Below are positions 36,271 through 47,680 of a stretch of DNA of 64,000 bases, piece after piece (the first letter of the stretch is position 1; every line of letters starts with the position of its first letter). The position numbers and the translations under genes were made by a program. Source of the DNA: Lutraria lutraria (lineage: Eukaryota; Mollusca; Bivalvia; Venerida; Mactridae); contig OZ026850.1 of assembly GCA_964023205.1 (NCBI GenBank), positions 9,683,270 through 9,747,269 of the forward strand, written 5' to 3'. The notes beneath the pieces were generated by a model. That model worked only from the letters and a program-made list of their open reading frames with translations, was not told the origin of the DNA and searched no databases.

Positions 36271-38580
36271 TATATAGTGTAATATATTTTACAACCTTTC
36301 TTGTTTTGAACTAATTGCTTAAGGTAGGGTGACATACTTAAATTATTTTTGTGGTGTAAAATTTCTGTTTTCTTGTTTCTTATGGTATGTTTCCAGTTGT
36401 TAGGGATAGAAGCTATTACTCTGTAATATTCTAAAAAGTTTCCATTAACATTGTAAATTCTTTGAAATTATGTAAATGTGTAAAATTCACCTGCATTATT
36501 TGACAAATCTATCACATGGAAAATACGTTTATCATACCAGCTTTATGGGAAATGTAATTTGTTCCGAGTTTGATTAGATCACTGATATCTAAGTTTGCCA
36601 AAGAAATCCAACTTTCATTATTTGTTGTTAAAGGCAGTCTTCTTAACCAATTTATCTTAAGGCCAGATATAAAAGACTTATTGTCATCAATACGTTTGAT
36701 CTTATCTTGTCCGTTATTCCATAAAAAACTATGCGCCATTTTTTCTAAAGTTTTCACAATCTCTATAGGAGGGTCAGGAAGTGCTAAGAATAAATGTACA
36801 CATTTTGAGGAAATTAAAGATTCTAGGACTGTTATTTTTCCAAATAGTGCTAGTTTGCGTTAGGTCTACGTTTTTATTAATAAAAAACATTTTGCTACAA
36901 CTTCTGGTCCATTAATACTACATATGTCTGTGACAGAACCTATAAAATTGACCCCTAATATTTTTATTGGTCCTTTTGTCCAATCCAAAGATACTTCATT
37001 ACATAATGTTGTATTTGAATTTTCCATGCGACCGATCCAAAGGGTTTTGTTTTTTCGGCATTTATTTTCAAGCCTGGAATATAGTAGAATTTGTCTAAGG
37101 TATCTAAACAGCCTTTTAAAGATAATTCTAAAAATATAAGGCGAGATAGGATCTCCTTGTCTACATCCACGAAAAAAATGTGGCATATGCCCATTTTGAA
37201 CAATACATGATTCTGATTAGTTTTGAAATAATTTTATCCATTTCTGAAAGGAGTTTCCAAAATTGTAATACGCTAAAACTTTATCAATAAATGCCCACGA
37301 GACAGAATCAAAAGCTTGTTGAAAGTAAAAGACCGGGATATTTTGAGATTTTGCTTTGAATAAAATATCAGATACTGTCCTTATAGTCTCGCCAATAAAA
37401 CAACCTGCCATGAAGATAATAGTTTTATTTATGTACACGTAGTTTCTTTTATCTAGTCCGAAAAAATATTTTGTTGGGTTTACTCCTAAATTTTCATACC
37501 TGCATTTGGTCATAATCATAGCACAATCTATTTTTATTCCTTAGATTTTGTAATTGCGATTTTTAAATTTTTAGTTCTTCAATTATGACATCATTGGAAT
37601 TTGTATTTAATTGAGTTTCTAAATTCTGAATACTATTTTCGAGTTGTCTTTCCTGGTTTTGTCCTGATTTTTTTCTGTGAAGAATATTTTATGGTTTCCC
37701 CTCTAAGAACTACTAAAGTTTTCTAAAAATAATTGATCATTAATGTTTAGGTTAGGAGAGTGCTGACTATTAGTCTCATCTATCTCATTTTTATGTATAT
37801 CAATCAATTCACTTAATACCGCTTTAACCAGAGCTGTATAATTCTGAACGTTTAACAATGAGTTATTAAATTTCCAATAACCTCTTCCTCTTTGATTATC
37901 CGAAAGTTTCCATTTAAGGACTATTCCTGCGTGATCTGACCAATAACCTAATATTTCTAAATTCTTATTGACAAGAAAAAATCTAGACGTGCTAGTTTTC
38001 GAACTGGATTAAATCTTTTCCATGTATATTCTTTAGCTAGTGCATGCATTTTCCTCCAAATATCACAAAAAATCGTTTCATCTAATAAAATCTTATACTA
38101 ATTCCCTTGCTCTGGGATTGTTTACATTTACATGGTTATCACAATAAATATTCGGATCTAAAACCAAATTCCAATCCCCACATATAATTACATAATCATT
38201 ATCTTGATCGTTTATTTTCTGAAACAAGTGTTTATAAAAAGTCGGTTTACGTCATTAGGACCATATACACAGGGAACAGTCGTTTTTTCTTTCAGATATA
38301 CTTACATCTAACAAAATAAAATTACCTTCAATATCCCTAAATATATTATGAACTTTATGTTCGAATGTATTCTGAAATAAAATCATGACTCCTCGACTGT
38401 TACTAGTGTAAGGATTGATAAATGCCTCATATCCCCATTCGGATTTGACGTATGAACACAACTGTGGAGTAGACAAATTATATCATATTTCTTTTCTCTG
38501 ACATAATGAAATAAATCTCTCCTTTTCTTACGATTACCTAAACCCTGACAATTCTGTGAATAAATTGTTATTTCATCCAT
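36271..38580 (-). pseudogene. L1/Tx1-type LINE ORF2, decayed
   Basis: Read on the minus strand, pieces occur in family order. The apurinic endonuclease start is ITIYSQNCQGLGNRKKRRDL (38580-38520), followed by SRGVMILFQN. The reverse transcriptase pieces are FYFQQAFDSVSWAFIDKVLA (about 37300) and FRGCRQGDPISPYIF (about 37150), then GLKINAEKT and GPIKILGVNF. The C-terminal part is KMAHSFLWNNGQDKIKRI...LKINWLRRLP (about 36600-36750) and a last trace near 36400 (FLEYYRVIASIPNNWK). The catalytic (F/Y)ADD segment expected between SPYIF and GLKIN is missing, which with the frameshifts means a dead copy. Confidence 0.85.
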
Positions 38581-38898
38581 TTGGTATAAAGTACATATTT
38601 CTCAAACAAAATATTAAGCTAACTAAGGACTGACTGAAACAATTCACAATTATTATATAGACAAATACATAAAGAGGTTGCTGAATACAACTAAATTTAT
38701 ATTTATATCCATTACCCTGTTATGTGCAACACTACATAATATAAAAAAAAACTACACCAACAACGTTTGCACAACAAAGAACATTTGAAAGCATGTATAC
38801 ATGTAGCGATAAAGCACTACACAGATCAATAAGTTTGATATAAGGGAAAACTGTACCAAACTGAAATATATTTGTATTAATCGACAATAACCTATACG

Positions 38899-39820
38899 CA
38901 CGGTGGTTAACCGGTTCGGACTTTTTGGGATCAAATCAGCGTCCCCAGACTATTTTTGATAGAGCAAAGGACTTTTATTGATTAATTTCTTAAAAACAAT
39001 GGACAAACATCCTGGTTCAGGCGCAAAAACACGTAAGAACTTAACAATTTCTGTACCACGGAACTTTCACATGTCTGTTATTTCCATACATTAAAAATAA
39101 TCAACAATTTCTCAAAATTTATTCTTTACAACAAGAAAAAGTCTGAAGTTTCTCAAGTGAAAGTGCATCAACATTAACCTGAAATTACTAAGAAAGTACA
39201 CCGATTTTTCAGACTTCATGCTTGTTTATTGCTCTAAAATATGTGTATAGTACATAGCCAAGCTGTTTTAGTCAAACGTGGGTCTTTTAAATATCAAATT
39301 ATCAGTTTTTTGACGATCCAAAGGAACTGATCATAACTAGTCCGTTTCCATGATCACTAGAAGTCCTTCGCTGCTAAGTCTGTTGTTTTGTTCCTCTTTA
39401 ACAACAATGAACCGAATTTTGACTGGATAAATACCCGATAAGTAACCTTTTATAAATTGTTATTATTCAGTTCAGTATCGATATCGATTGAAAACCATGA
39501 AAACTTTGTAGAAATTGACATTTTATTCCTTCACTCGACAGTGTCGCCCAATCTTGCGAGGGAAAATGCAATTTGATTACATTTGTGCATAGACTCTGTT
39601 CTCTGTGATGTTGATTTAACATTATTTTCTTGTCAATATACATTTGTGCTGTTCCGTCGCACATAAATAGTTAAAATAAAATAAGTAGAACATAATTATA
39701 AAATATCAAATATTTTGAACACACCTGAACTTCATATTCATTAAAAGTCCTTTGCTCGACCAAAAATAGTCTGGGGACGCTGATTTGATCCGAAAAAGTC
39801 CGAGCCGGTTAACCACCGTG
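38899..39820. mobile_element. 922-bp TIR element with 6-bp target duplication TATACG
   Basis: The left end CACGGTGGTTAACCGGTTCG and following bases, including GCGTCCCCAGACTATTTTTG, are repeated inverted at the right end. The arms are about 80 bp with few mismatches. TATACG flanks both sides (38893-38898 and 39821-39826). No transposase frame is inside. Clean ends and duplication indicate a fairly young non-autonomous DNA transposon; the superfamily is not assigned. Confidence 0.85.
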
Positions 39821-39826
39821 TATACG

Positions 39827-40688
39827 ATTATGTTCTGTTAAATACAGAAATATGAAAATAAGCAAAAACTGAGTATTATGGGCGAGTGAAATTAATGAAA
39901 TAGTTAACCAATATTAACCTTATGGTTTGCTTAGAACATTTATACAATAATTGCATTTAATGTTAATTTTGAACTTACATGAAATATAGAAACCTATATA
40001 CATGTACTTGACTTGCAAAATAAATAAAAAAAGTGTGTTAGGTGACCACAAGCACCGATCGCCTCGGCAGTTACGTCAATCATTAGTATTGATGATTCAT
40101 CAATGTAGGCGTATGGGTAGTACCACAATGTTTTTCCATTCATCAATTAAGGTTTTATACCCATAATGTCCAAAATTAGTATATCAAACGGGAGCAGACA
40201 GATTCTGAATTTATTTATAATTCTGTTTTTAACCAAGGGCAATAACTCTTGCAAAATAAAAATTATCGTAAATAAATTGAATTTTCTAGGGTAACTATCC
40301 AAGAAATAAAGATGATATTTTAATACTGTTTATATAATATCATTTTTGAGTAGCATTGTGCAGTTACATGGCACAAGCACGTGTTATGGATATAATACCA
40401 ATTACCTAAGCGGTTTTATAAATGACATGTCGTCGTTACTTCGTGAATATTATGATGGTACATTTATCATGTTTTATTATTACATTTATTGCAATACTTC
40501 AATTCTCTCCATTCAATCTGGACAACCAGAAATTTGATATTTCCGGTAATTTACGTTAATTTATGGAATGTGTCATAAAGTATCTCTCTCGTAAATTAAG
40601 TTCTGAAATTGCTTAGGAAATTGTCCGATGATTTTATGTCTCCTCGTGAGTTGTGTCACTAGTTGTGTACACATGTATGAAAAATGCG
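39827..40688. other. No feature recognised
   Basis: AT-rich DNA between two TIR elements. Open frames are short and carry no recognisable motif. Confidence 0.4.
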
Positions 40689-41016
40689 TTAAGGCCCCAT
40701 TAGCTTTTTGCTGTAGAAAAATATATGCAAAAACATTTAATTGCTGATATCATTCAAAGATAATTACATTGTATTACCGACGAAACAAGCCCTTTTTCGT
40801 CTGAAACACTTTTTTGACGTCACTTTACTACGTTTGCATAGCATGGCTGCGGGAAAACACAGGTGTTCTATAAATAGTATTTATTTCAATGATATTGAAA
40901 AAAATACGATACAGGTTTCGGAAACATTTTTTCTTGCTATAAAGTATGCACAGGAGGAAAACACACCGAACAGAAACTATTAGGACCAATATATTTATAA
41001 GCTTATGGGACTTTAA
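40689..41016 (+). mobile_element. TIR element (family copy 2) with conserved short ORF
   Basis: TTAAGGCCCCATTAGC at the left, GCTTATGGGACTTTAA at the right. Its internal frame from ATGGCTGCGGGAAAACACAG encodes MAAGKHRCSINSIYFNDIEK and ends soon after EENTPNRNY. It closely matches copy 1 at 18851-19232, with small indels. Confidence 0.75.
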
Positions 41017-41354
41017 ACTTTTGTTTGGTACGCTCGCAAGAAGGTTAATGAATTACTTAAGTTATGTACATATTGGATGATGTCCCTGATGTAGTAATAA
41101 AATTAACACAAAGTTAACATTTGGTTAATGGCTTTTGAAATCGTGTCGCTGAAGATGCAAAACAGTCGAACAAAATCATCAAGTTTGTTTATCTATGTCA
41201 TGAATCTTTCACATGTGTGCTATTTTGAAGAAAGAGATTTTCGCCTTGGGAAAATAAGTTGTGCTCATTTGTTCGGTATTTTCAACAACGGCTAATAACG
41301 ACAACTTTTTTACACACAAGTTTCTTGTTCTTTAATACTCAAGTGTAATTCGTC

Positions 41355-41565
41355 TAGAAAAATGAAAACAAGTATCAAAATTTTGAGGCACGGTTCTCTA
41401 GATTAACATTTCCGCTACAAAATACAGAAAACAGATTTGAAATCCGTCATCAAATAAGACGGCAATGTTAATTCGAAAATGACTCCTACTGTGTGTTTTA
41501 ATTTTGATAGCCAATCAAAATCACTTATGTTTACGGTTCAAATTATTGAAACCACGCCCAGGAGT
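41355..41565 (+). repeat. Fragment related to the TTAA element at 24582-25687
   Basis: AATGAAAACAAGTATCAAAA, GAGGCACGGTTC, TTAACATTTCCGCTAC and GAAATCCGTCATCAAAT-AGACGGCAATG appear in the same order as at 25290-25400, and GATAGCCAATCAAAATC as at 25480. No intact ends are visible here. Confidence 0.75.
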
Positions 41566-41610
41566 AGTAGTAAACTGATGGCCCAGACTATTCCCCCGGA
41601 TTATCCCTAT

Positions 41611-41905
41611 CACGTGAACACGTGTTAACAACGTGCTAACCACGTGCTGACCACATGCATGTGAACACGTGTTGACCACGTTCTAACCACTTGACCACGT
41701 GCTAACCACATGCATGTGGATACGTGTTGACCACGTGCTAACGTGCTTATTACGTGCTGACCACGTGACCACGTGCTAACCACATGCATGTGGACACGTG
41801 TTGACCACGTGCTAACGTGCTTATCACGTGCTGACCACGTGACCACGTGCTAACCTTGACCACGTGATGACCTTGACCACGTGATGACTTTAACCGCGTG
41901 ATCAA
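41611..41905. repeat. CACGTG-rich minisatellite
   Basis: About fifteen CACGTG hexamers (the canonical E-box) occur in under 300 bp, embedded in units like GACCACGTGCTAACCACATG and CATGTGGACACGTGTTGACC. A higher-order period of about 85-100 bp is visible. It lies about 230 bp before the coiled-coil frame at 42112. No coding is supported. Confidence 0.85.
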
Positions 41906-42111
41906 GTTATTTATAGAACGATGGATTCTCAAAAGTTATTTTCAGAATGGCGTGATATTTTGCAGTTTTTGCATTAAATTTTGTTGTTTGAAGGCCATGT
42001 TGTAATTTATGACATCATATAATTATGTTTGTATATAATATGTCTATACATGTTACCTTCGTTAAATAAAGATTATTATTATTATTAAATGTGGTCGGAT
42101 GTTAGATATGA

Positions 42112-42675
42112 CAAGACATACATTATAGAAGATTGGTTGCTCAAAATAATGAATTAAAACGGAAATTACAGGAGACAGAACAAACCGTTAATACTACACG
42201 TGCTGAGAGAGACAATTTAGCTCTAGAGAAAGTGAATTTAGCTCTAAAGAAAGACCAGTCAGATCTAGAAAAAGACAATTTAAAACATGAGAGAGACCAA
42301 TTAGCTCGAGAGAAAGCTAAAACAAATTGATGGAAACAACATGAAATTAATGTGCTAGAACAGCGCATTGACCAATTCTCTGCCACCGCTGCTGGTGCAT
42401 TGGCAGAAGAAAGTCAAATGAAGAAAAAATTCGAGCAACAAGTAAACATTTCGAAGCAACACAGAACCCATCTAGATGATTCTGAAAAGGAAAGTGCAGA
42501 AATGATTAAAAATATAAGAACTGCTCTTGACCATTTCTACAATAGGAAAGCTTCACCCAAGAAAAGAAAAGCGGGAGACAATCATAGATCAGTCAAATCA
42601 CCAAAATATGACAATATTACGAATGATGATGACGATAATGATGTGGTGGAACTCATAGCTATCAAAGCGCCATAG
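42112..42675 (+). pseudogene. Coiled-coil/basic-tail protein fragment with in-frame TGA
   Basis: One frame stays open from 42112 to the TAG at 42673-42675, except for one TGA at 42328-42330. Before the TGA the translation is a strong coiled coil (NNELKRKLQETEQ, ERDNLALEKVNLALKKDQSD, LEKDNLKHERDQLAREKAK). After it the coil continues (INVLEQRIDQFSATAAGALA and KKKFEQQVNISKQHR). It ends with a nuclear-localisation-like KASPKKRKAGD and an acidic NDDDDNDVVELI. There is no early ATG; a candidate acceptor (CATTATAG at 42128) suggests an internal or last exon. I do not recognise the family. It could be a decayed host exon or a mobile-element protein. Confidence 0.5.
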
Positions 42676-42713
42676 ATATGAAGGTAAATTGAAAGTTCAT
42701 TTACAACTTATAT

Positions 42714-42894
42714 TACAGTGAAACCTCGATAATCAGACTACCTATGGAACTTTAAAAAATCGCTCACATTATTGAGTAGGTCTTAATACTGAGGTTGAAT
42801 AATGAGTAAACCAATGGAACTGAATCTGCAAACTGTGGTCCTAATTTGAATTGGTTATATTATTGTGGTGGTCTTTAGATGAGGTTTTACTGTA
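42714..42894. mobile_element. Pogo/Tigger-like MITE
   Basis: The left end TACAGTGAAACCTCGATAAT and right end GATGAGGTTTTACTGTA are inverted, with TA at both outer edges. The CAGTG(A/T)AACCTC type of end is common in Tigger/pogo-derived MITEs. The length of 181 bp has no coding capacity. Confidence 0.65.
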
Positions 42895-42988
42895 TAATGT
42901 TTGATTGGAAAATATAGGAAAACAACAATATGCATATATAACATGTTTATTTATACCTAATATATAAAAACAGGCATCAAGTATGAAA

Positions 42989-44465
42989 CTAGTGAAGAGG
43001 AGGTAGTGAGGAGTAAAGAGGAGGCAGTGAGGAGTGAAGAGGAGGCAGTGAGGGGTGAAGAGGAGGCAGTGAGGAGTGAAGAGGAGGCAGTGAGGAGTGA
43101 AGAAGAGGCAGTGAGGAGTGTAGAGGAGGTAGTGAGGAGTGAAGAGTAGGTACTGAGGAGTGAAGTGAGGAGTGAAGAGGAGGCAGTGGGGAATGAAGAG
43201 GAGGCAGTGAGGAGTGAAGAGGAGGCAGTGAGGAGTGAAGAGGAGGTACTGAGGAGTGAAGAGGAGGTACTGAGGAGTGAAGAGGAGGCAGTGAGGAGTG
43301 AAGAGGAGGTAGTGAGGAGTGAAGAGGAGGCAGTGAGGAGTGAAGAAGAGGCAGTGAGGAGTGTAGAGGAGGTAGTGAGGAGTGAAGATGAGGCAGTCGG
43401 GAGTGAAGATGAGGCAGTGAGGAGTGCAGTGAGGAGTGAAGAGGAGGTAGTGAGGAGTGAAGAGGAGGCAGTGAGGAGTGAAGAGGAGGTACTGAGGAGT
43501 GAAGAGGAGGCAGTGAGGAGTGAAGAGGAGGTAGTGAGGAGTGAAGAGGAGGCAGTGAGGAGTGAAGAGGAGGCAGTGAGGAGTGAAGAGGAGGCAGTCG
43601 GGAGTGAAGATGAGGCAGTCGGGAGTAAAGATGAGGCAGTGAGGAGTGCAGTGAGGAGTGAAGAGGAGGTAGTGAGGAGTGAAGAGGAGGCAGTGAGGAG
43701 TGAAGAGGAGGTAGTGAGGAGTGAAGAGGAGGCAGTGAGGAGTGAAGAGGAGGCAGTGAGGAGTGCAGTGAGGAGTGAAGAGGAGGTAGTGAGGAGTGAA
43801 GAGGAGGCAGTGAGGAGTGAAGAGGAGGCAGTGAGGAGTGAAGAGGAGGCAGTGAGGAGTGAAGAGGAGGCAGTCGGGAGTGAAGAGGAGGTACTGAGGA
43901 GTGCAATGAGGAGTGAAGAGGAGGTAGTGAGGAGTGAAGAGGAGGCAGTGAGGAGTGAAGAGGAGGCAGTGAGGAGTGAAGAGGAGGCAGTCGGGAGTGA
44001 AGAGGAGGCAGTGAGGAGTGAAGAGGAGGCAGTGAGGAGTGCAGTGAGGAGTGAAGAGGAGGTAGTGAGGAGTGAAGAGGAGGCAGTGAGGAGTGAAGAG
44101 GAGGTACTGAGGAGTGAAGAGGAGGCAGTGAGGAGTGAAGAGGAGGTAGTGAGGAGTGAAGAGGAGGCAATGAGGAGTGAAGAGGAGGCAGTGAGGAGTG
44201 AAGAGGAGGCAGTCGGGAGTGAAGAGGAGGCAGTGAGGAGTGAAGAGGAGGCAGTGAGGAGTGCAGTGAGGAGTGAAGAGGAGGTAGTGAGGAGTGAAGA
44301 GGAGGCAGTGAGGAGTGAAGGGGAGGTAGTGAGGAGTGAAGAGGAGGCAGTGAGGAGTGAAGAGGAGGCAGTGAGGAGTGAAGAGGAGGTAATGAGGAGT
44401 GAAGAGGAGGCAGTGAGGAATGAAGAGGAGGCAGTGAGGAGTGAAGAGGAGGTAATGAGGAGGGG
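42989..44465. repeat. 21-bp minisatellite, about 70 units
   Basis: Near-identical units (GTGAGGAGTGAAGAGGAGGC plus A) fill about 1.48 kb, with variants (TACTG for CAGTG, GTCGGG for GTGAGG, GAAGATGAGG). Occasional half-unit GTGAGGAGTGCA inserts occur at irregular intervals, roughly 120-220 bp apart. The unit length is a multiple of three and the units lack stops in several frames. This creates very long open frames on both strands: RSEEEAV heptads on plus, TPHCLLF-, LLTASSS- and PPLHSSL-type repeats on minus. These are side effects of the repeat, not genes. The plus strand is strongly purine-rich. Confidence 0.95.
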
Positions 44466-44579
44466 ATAGAAGGATGTGGGAAGAGACTGTCGGTTGATCA
44501 TTATTTAAATACATGTAACCGCACTGAACGGTGTTTCATGAAAAGATCGGCATTAGTTTAAAATTGAAAGCAATTGAAA

Positions 44580-44690
44580 ATGGAACAAAACAGTGACGAA
44601 AAAGTGTGCAAATTGCGGATGCTTTTTCTTCTCCTGGAGAAATAGTTTACATTACTTGAGAATATGGCATACATTCACGTATTATTCGTA
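44580..44690 (+). pseudogene. Possible degenerate C2H2 zinc finger
   Basis: One frame reads CANCGCFFFSWRNSLHYLRI then WH, spaced like a C-x2-C...H zinc finger; the final His is uncertain. An ATG at 44580 (MEQNSDEKVC) is in another frame, joined by an apparent frameshift at the Cys. It precedes the frame at 44897 and may be part of the same decayed gene. Confidence 0.3.
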
Positions 44691-44896
44691 CGTTAATCTT
44701 TTTGAAGCAACAGTGTTAAATGTCAAACGATTAAATATATCGATTCACTTCTGCTCAAACCCACTAGTGGTATGTACTTTAAGGTGTGAAGACATACATT
44801 TGAAAAAAACGAAAAGGATATTTTTGATACACCGAAAAAAAGCGCGGAACGTTTAAAAGGAGTGTCTCTCGACCGATTCGCGAGCCCCGTTCTGAA

Positions 44897-45178
44897 ATGT
44901 TTATACGAATGGTGCTACCTGCGGAACAGACACCAGCAATAGCTAGGAGTATGCTTGAACGTCAGTTGAAACCTAAAGTGTCTCTTATTGATAGGGAATT
45001 GCAACGAATGAAAGAAGCTAGTAAAAAACGGAAGCGTTCACTTTCCAAAGGGATGTTAGACAGTAACAAGACAAGTAAGAAATCTCGACCGAAGGTGCAA
45101 TCTACTGGAACTAGAGCGCCGAAACAGTACTCGAGTGACACAGAAAACATCAGCAGAGACGGACATGTATTAAAATGA
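44897..45178 (+). CDS. Short basic ORF of unknown function (frame A)
   Basis: A 93-codon open frame with a helical, charged composition: LPAEQTPAIARSMLERQLKP, SLIDRELQRMKEASKKRKRS and a Lys/Arg-rich tail with KKSRPK. It looks like genuine protein-coding composition with nuclear-localisation-like basic clusters. I do not recognise the family. It stops 88 bp before the target duplication of the 6.14-kb element at 45272. It may be one part of a gene whose continuation is the acidic frame at 51441-51881 on the far side. Confidence 0.4.
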   Translation: MFIRMVLPAEQTPAIARSMLERQLKPKVSLIDRELQRMKEASKKRKRSLSKGMLDSNKTSKKSRPKVQSTGTRAPKQYSSDTENISRDGHVLK

Positions 45179-45271
45179 TTGTCCGTATGGCTCCTCCTTA
45201 TTCGTATTTTAGACGTTGGTTGTGATGTTTGAATGTCATATTTGTTTCAAACAGTTTGGGATGCGGGACAC

Positions 45272-45660
45272 TGTAGCAACGTTAAATGTCGCATCGACGC
45301 TAAATGTCGCATTTGACGTTATATGTCGCAAGGCTGACGTTAAATGTCACAACCAACGCTAAATGTCGTAAAACCTCCTGACGCTATATGTTGCATCTGT
45401 AACGCCAAAAGTCGCAACAAATAGTACTGACGCTATTTGTCGCAACATCAACGCTAAATGTCGCACTCCTTTATCAATCTCTATAATGTTGAGTTATCGT
45501 TACCGCTACGCTCCCAAATGACTGTTCATTCGTTCATGTTAATGTATAGTATATCCCCCCAAGTTAATCACATTTGCTCGTTTTGATTGGGGATCTTATT
45601 TTCTATCTTGGCATTTATTATATATCGCCGTTGCCTGTGTGTGCATGTGTGTGTGTGTTG
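45272..45660 (+). repeat. Left terminal inverted repeat with nine short tandem units
   Basis: Units such as GCTAAATGTCGCATTTGAC and GTTATATGTCGCAAGGCTGAC repeat at 18-28 bp to about 45470. Homology to the right end resumes near 45560 (TTAATCACATTTGCTCG) and runs to about 45635, after roughly 90 bp not present on the right. Confidence 0.85.
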
Positions 45661-47500
45661 ACAGAACAGGGTGTGATGGCCAAGAGGTAGAGTAACGAGG
45701 AGTGATTGCCCGGTGGTAGACTATTCACATTTAGAAAGGAAGGTCCTACCAGTTTATTGACGGACATCTATGTTCAAAGTTTAAAGGAACGCCGATATAT
45801 CTATATACAAAAGGTCATACATATTGCAGGATCTCGTACAACAATCTGGCTTAGCTATTATGCATACTCTTATTCTTATTCCAAGCTTAAAGGACTTACG
45901 TCCAACACATACATCGACTTACTTTTCACTCAGTTTGAAGAATTGCCATATTAAGGAACTGTTTTCACTTGTCTTAAAGACACTTTTATTAAACGGTAAA
46001 GAGTTAAGGCTTTCGAAGTCTAATGCGAAGTGTTAAGGATCGTATTTTAAATATTGTCATTCTTTTATATATCCATTAAGACATTTACGGGTGATTTTTT
46101 AAAAACTTTTACCGTCAGTTAAGAGAGTTACAACCATTTTTGTTCCTCTACCCCTAACGTAAAGTAGTACCTCAAAATCAAATGAAGTCACCTTTATGAA
46201 AATTGGCCTATCTCTCTAACAGATGAAACAATAAATGAAATAATGTGTATAAGTCTAAGGGTAACCAATATTTAGTCAATTCAAATTGTTTATACGATGT
46301 TTGGAAGTACTATGTTCACTTGTAGAAAAAGTGAAAAATGTAACTCAGCCCCTTTAAGATTTAGTCAAGATTTTAGCATTTTTCCAAAAAGTAACAAATT
46401 GATAAATATCATTAAAATAAAAACTAAAGCAGGGCAGCAGCTGAAATTTTCTCAAAATTAACTACTATGTGTGTATTATATCTACACCAAATTTTAAAAA
46501 GTTTCACCGTCCAGTTTTGAAAAAAAATGTGTCAGAAATCCATAGTTACTTGATTTTCGTTAATTAACCATGTATAAATTCCAATGAACTAGACAAAAAA
46601 TAAATATTTTCTTCAATATTACTGTATAAATTCATGTTCTTAAAGAAAAACACCTTATTAATATTCTTAACCGTCTACAACAAATTGACAATCTTGTTTA
46701 ATCATTGAATATTCTTATAGTGTTCTCAATGATTTACATCTTTCTTAAATTAAGATTCTACATACAAATTTATATTGTTTCTGTTCATTTTTCATGTGTT
46801 ATACTGTGTGCGTTAAAATGTGGTTAATTACTCGTGTAAGCATCTTATAATTACATAGTAAGGTGAATGGACGTAGGACAAAAGCCCCTTCACTTTTTAT
46901 TGTATGGTCAAACGGTCTCAAACCCCATATTTAGAATGGAGAGAAACCCCCTAAATCATTTGTTTTAGTAGACAAAACATCATAAATACTTGATTGCTAT
47001 TATGGTCAGGTATGAACACAGAACAGAATACAATTTCATAATTCCTGCCTTATTGTTTTAGCTTTTAGTATTCCATTGGGCTGTCCATTGTTTGCATTAA
47101 CCATCAGCTATGTGCAAGATATTAGCACAAATGAATTTTGTCATATAATACAGAAAAGTATAAAAAAGTAGACTCGCGATAGGACAAGCCGTGCCAAAAT
47201 AGTATGTTTTAAAGATACGAGATTCTTTCTTCGTTAATGTACAATTAATTGTAAATTAAAAAGATAAGGAATATAATGTTAAAGAAAGTGTAAACGTCAT
47301 TATTAACAAAATGCCTTGTTTAATTTTTCATGCACGTATTGTTTTGTCCTCGTAACTGTATAAAACTCTAAACATATACTCCATATAAATCTCTTATTAT
47401 TTTGTTTCTATTTGATGTTCCTATACCAGCTGATTCAACCCGATATGTATCACGTGCTATTTATTATACATTCACTTTTTAATTTTCTAACATTTACCAC

Positions 47501-47680
47501 TACAGTGTAACCTTTCTAAAGCAACACCCATTGGTAGTAGCAAAATTATGTTGTTGTTCTGAGGTTGTTGCTCAATGGAGGTTAAATTAATTGCTAAATC
47601 GTGCCGTGGGAAAAAATCACGCTGTTGTTGAAGGGAGGTTGTTGCTTATAGGAGGGCCGCTCTGGAGAGGTTGTACTGTA
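47501..47680. mobile_element. Pogo/Tigger-like MITE inside the 6.14-kb element
   Basis: The left end TACAGTGTAACCTTTCTAAA and right end GGAGAGGTTGTACTGTA are inverted, with TA outer bases. The interior has GTTGTTGCTCAATGGAGGTT, typical of this MITE type. 180 bp. Confidence 0.7.

Noticed and set aside
41625..41932. Minus-strand frames of 73 and 60 codons (ARGQHVSTCMW-like repeats)
   Set aside because: They are translations of the CACGTG minisatellite.
42841..44514. Open frames of 557, 514 and 393 codons on minus and 434 on plus
   Set aside because: They are translations of one 21-bp minisatellite in different registers and strands, and they have no non-repetitive domain.
45272..45470. Short repeated units resembling a CRISPR array
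   Set aside because: The units vary in length (18-28 bp) with no unique spacers, are mirrored at 51240-51414, and the context is animal DNA.
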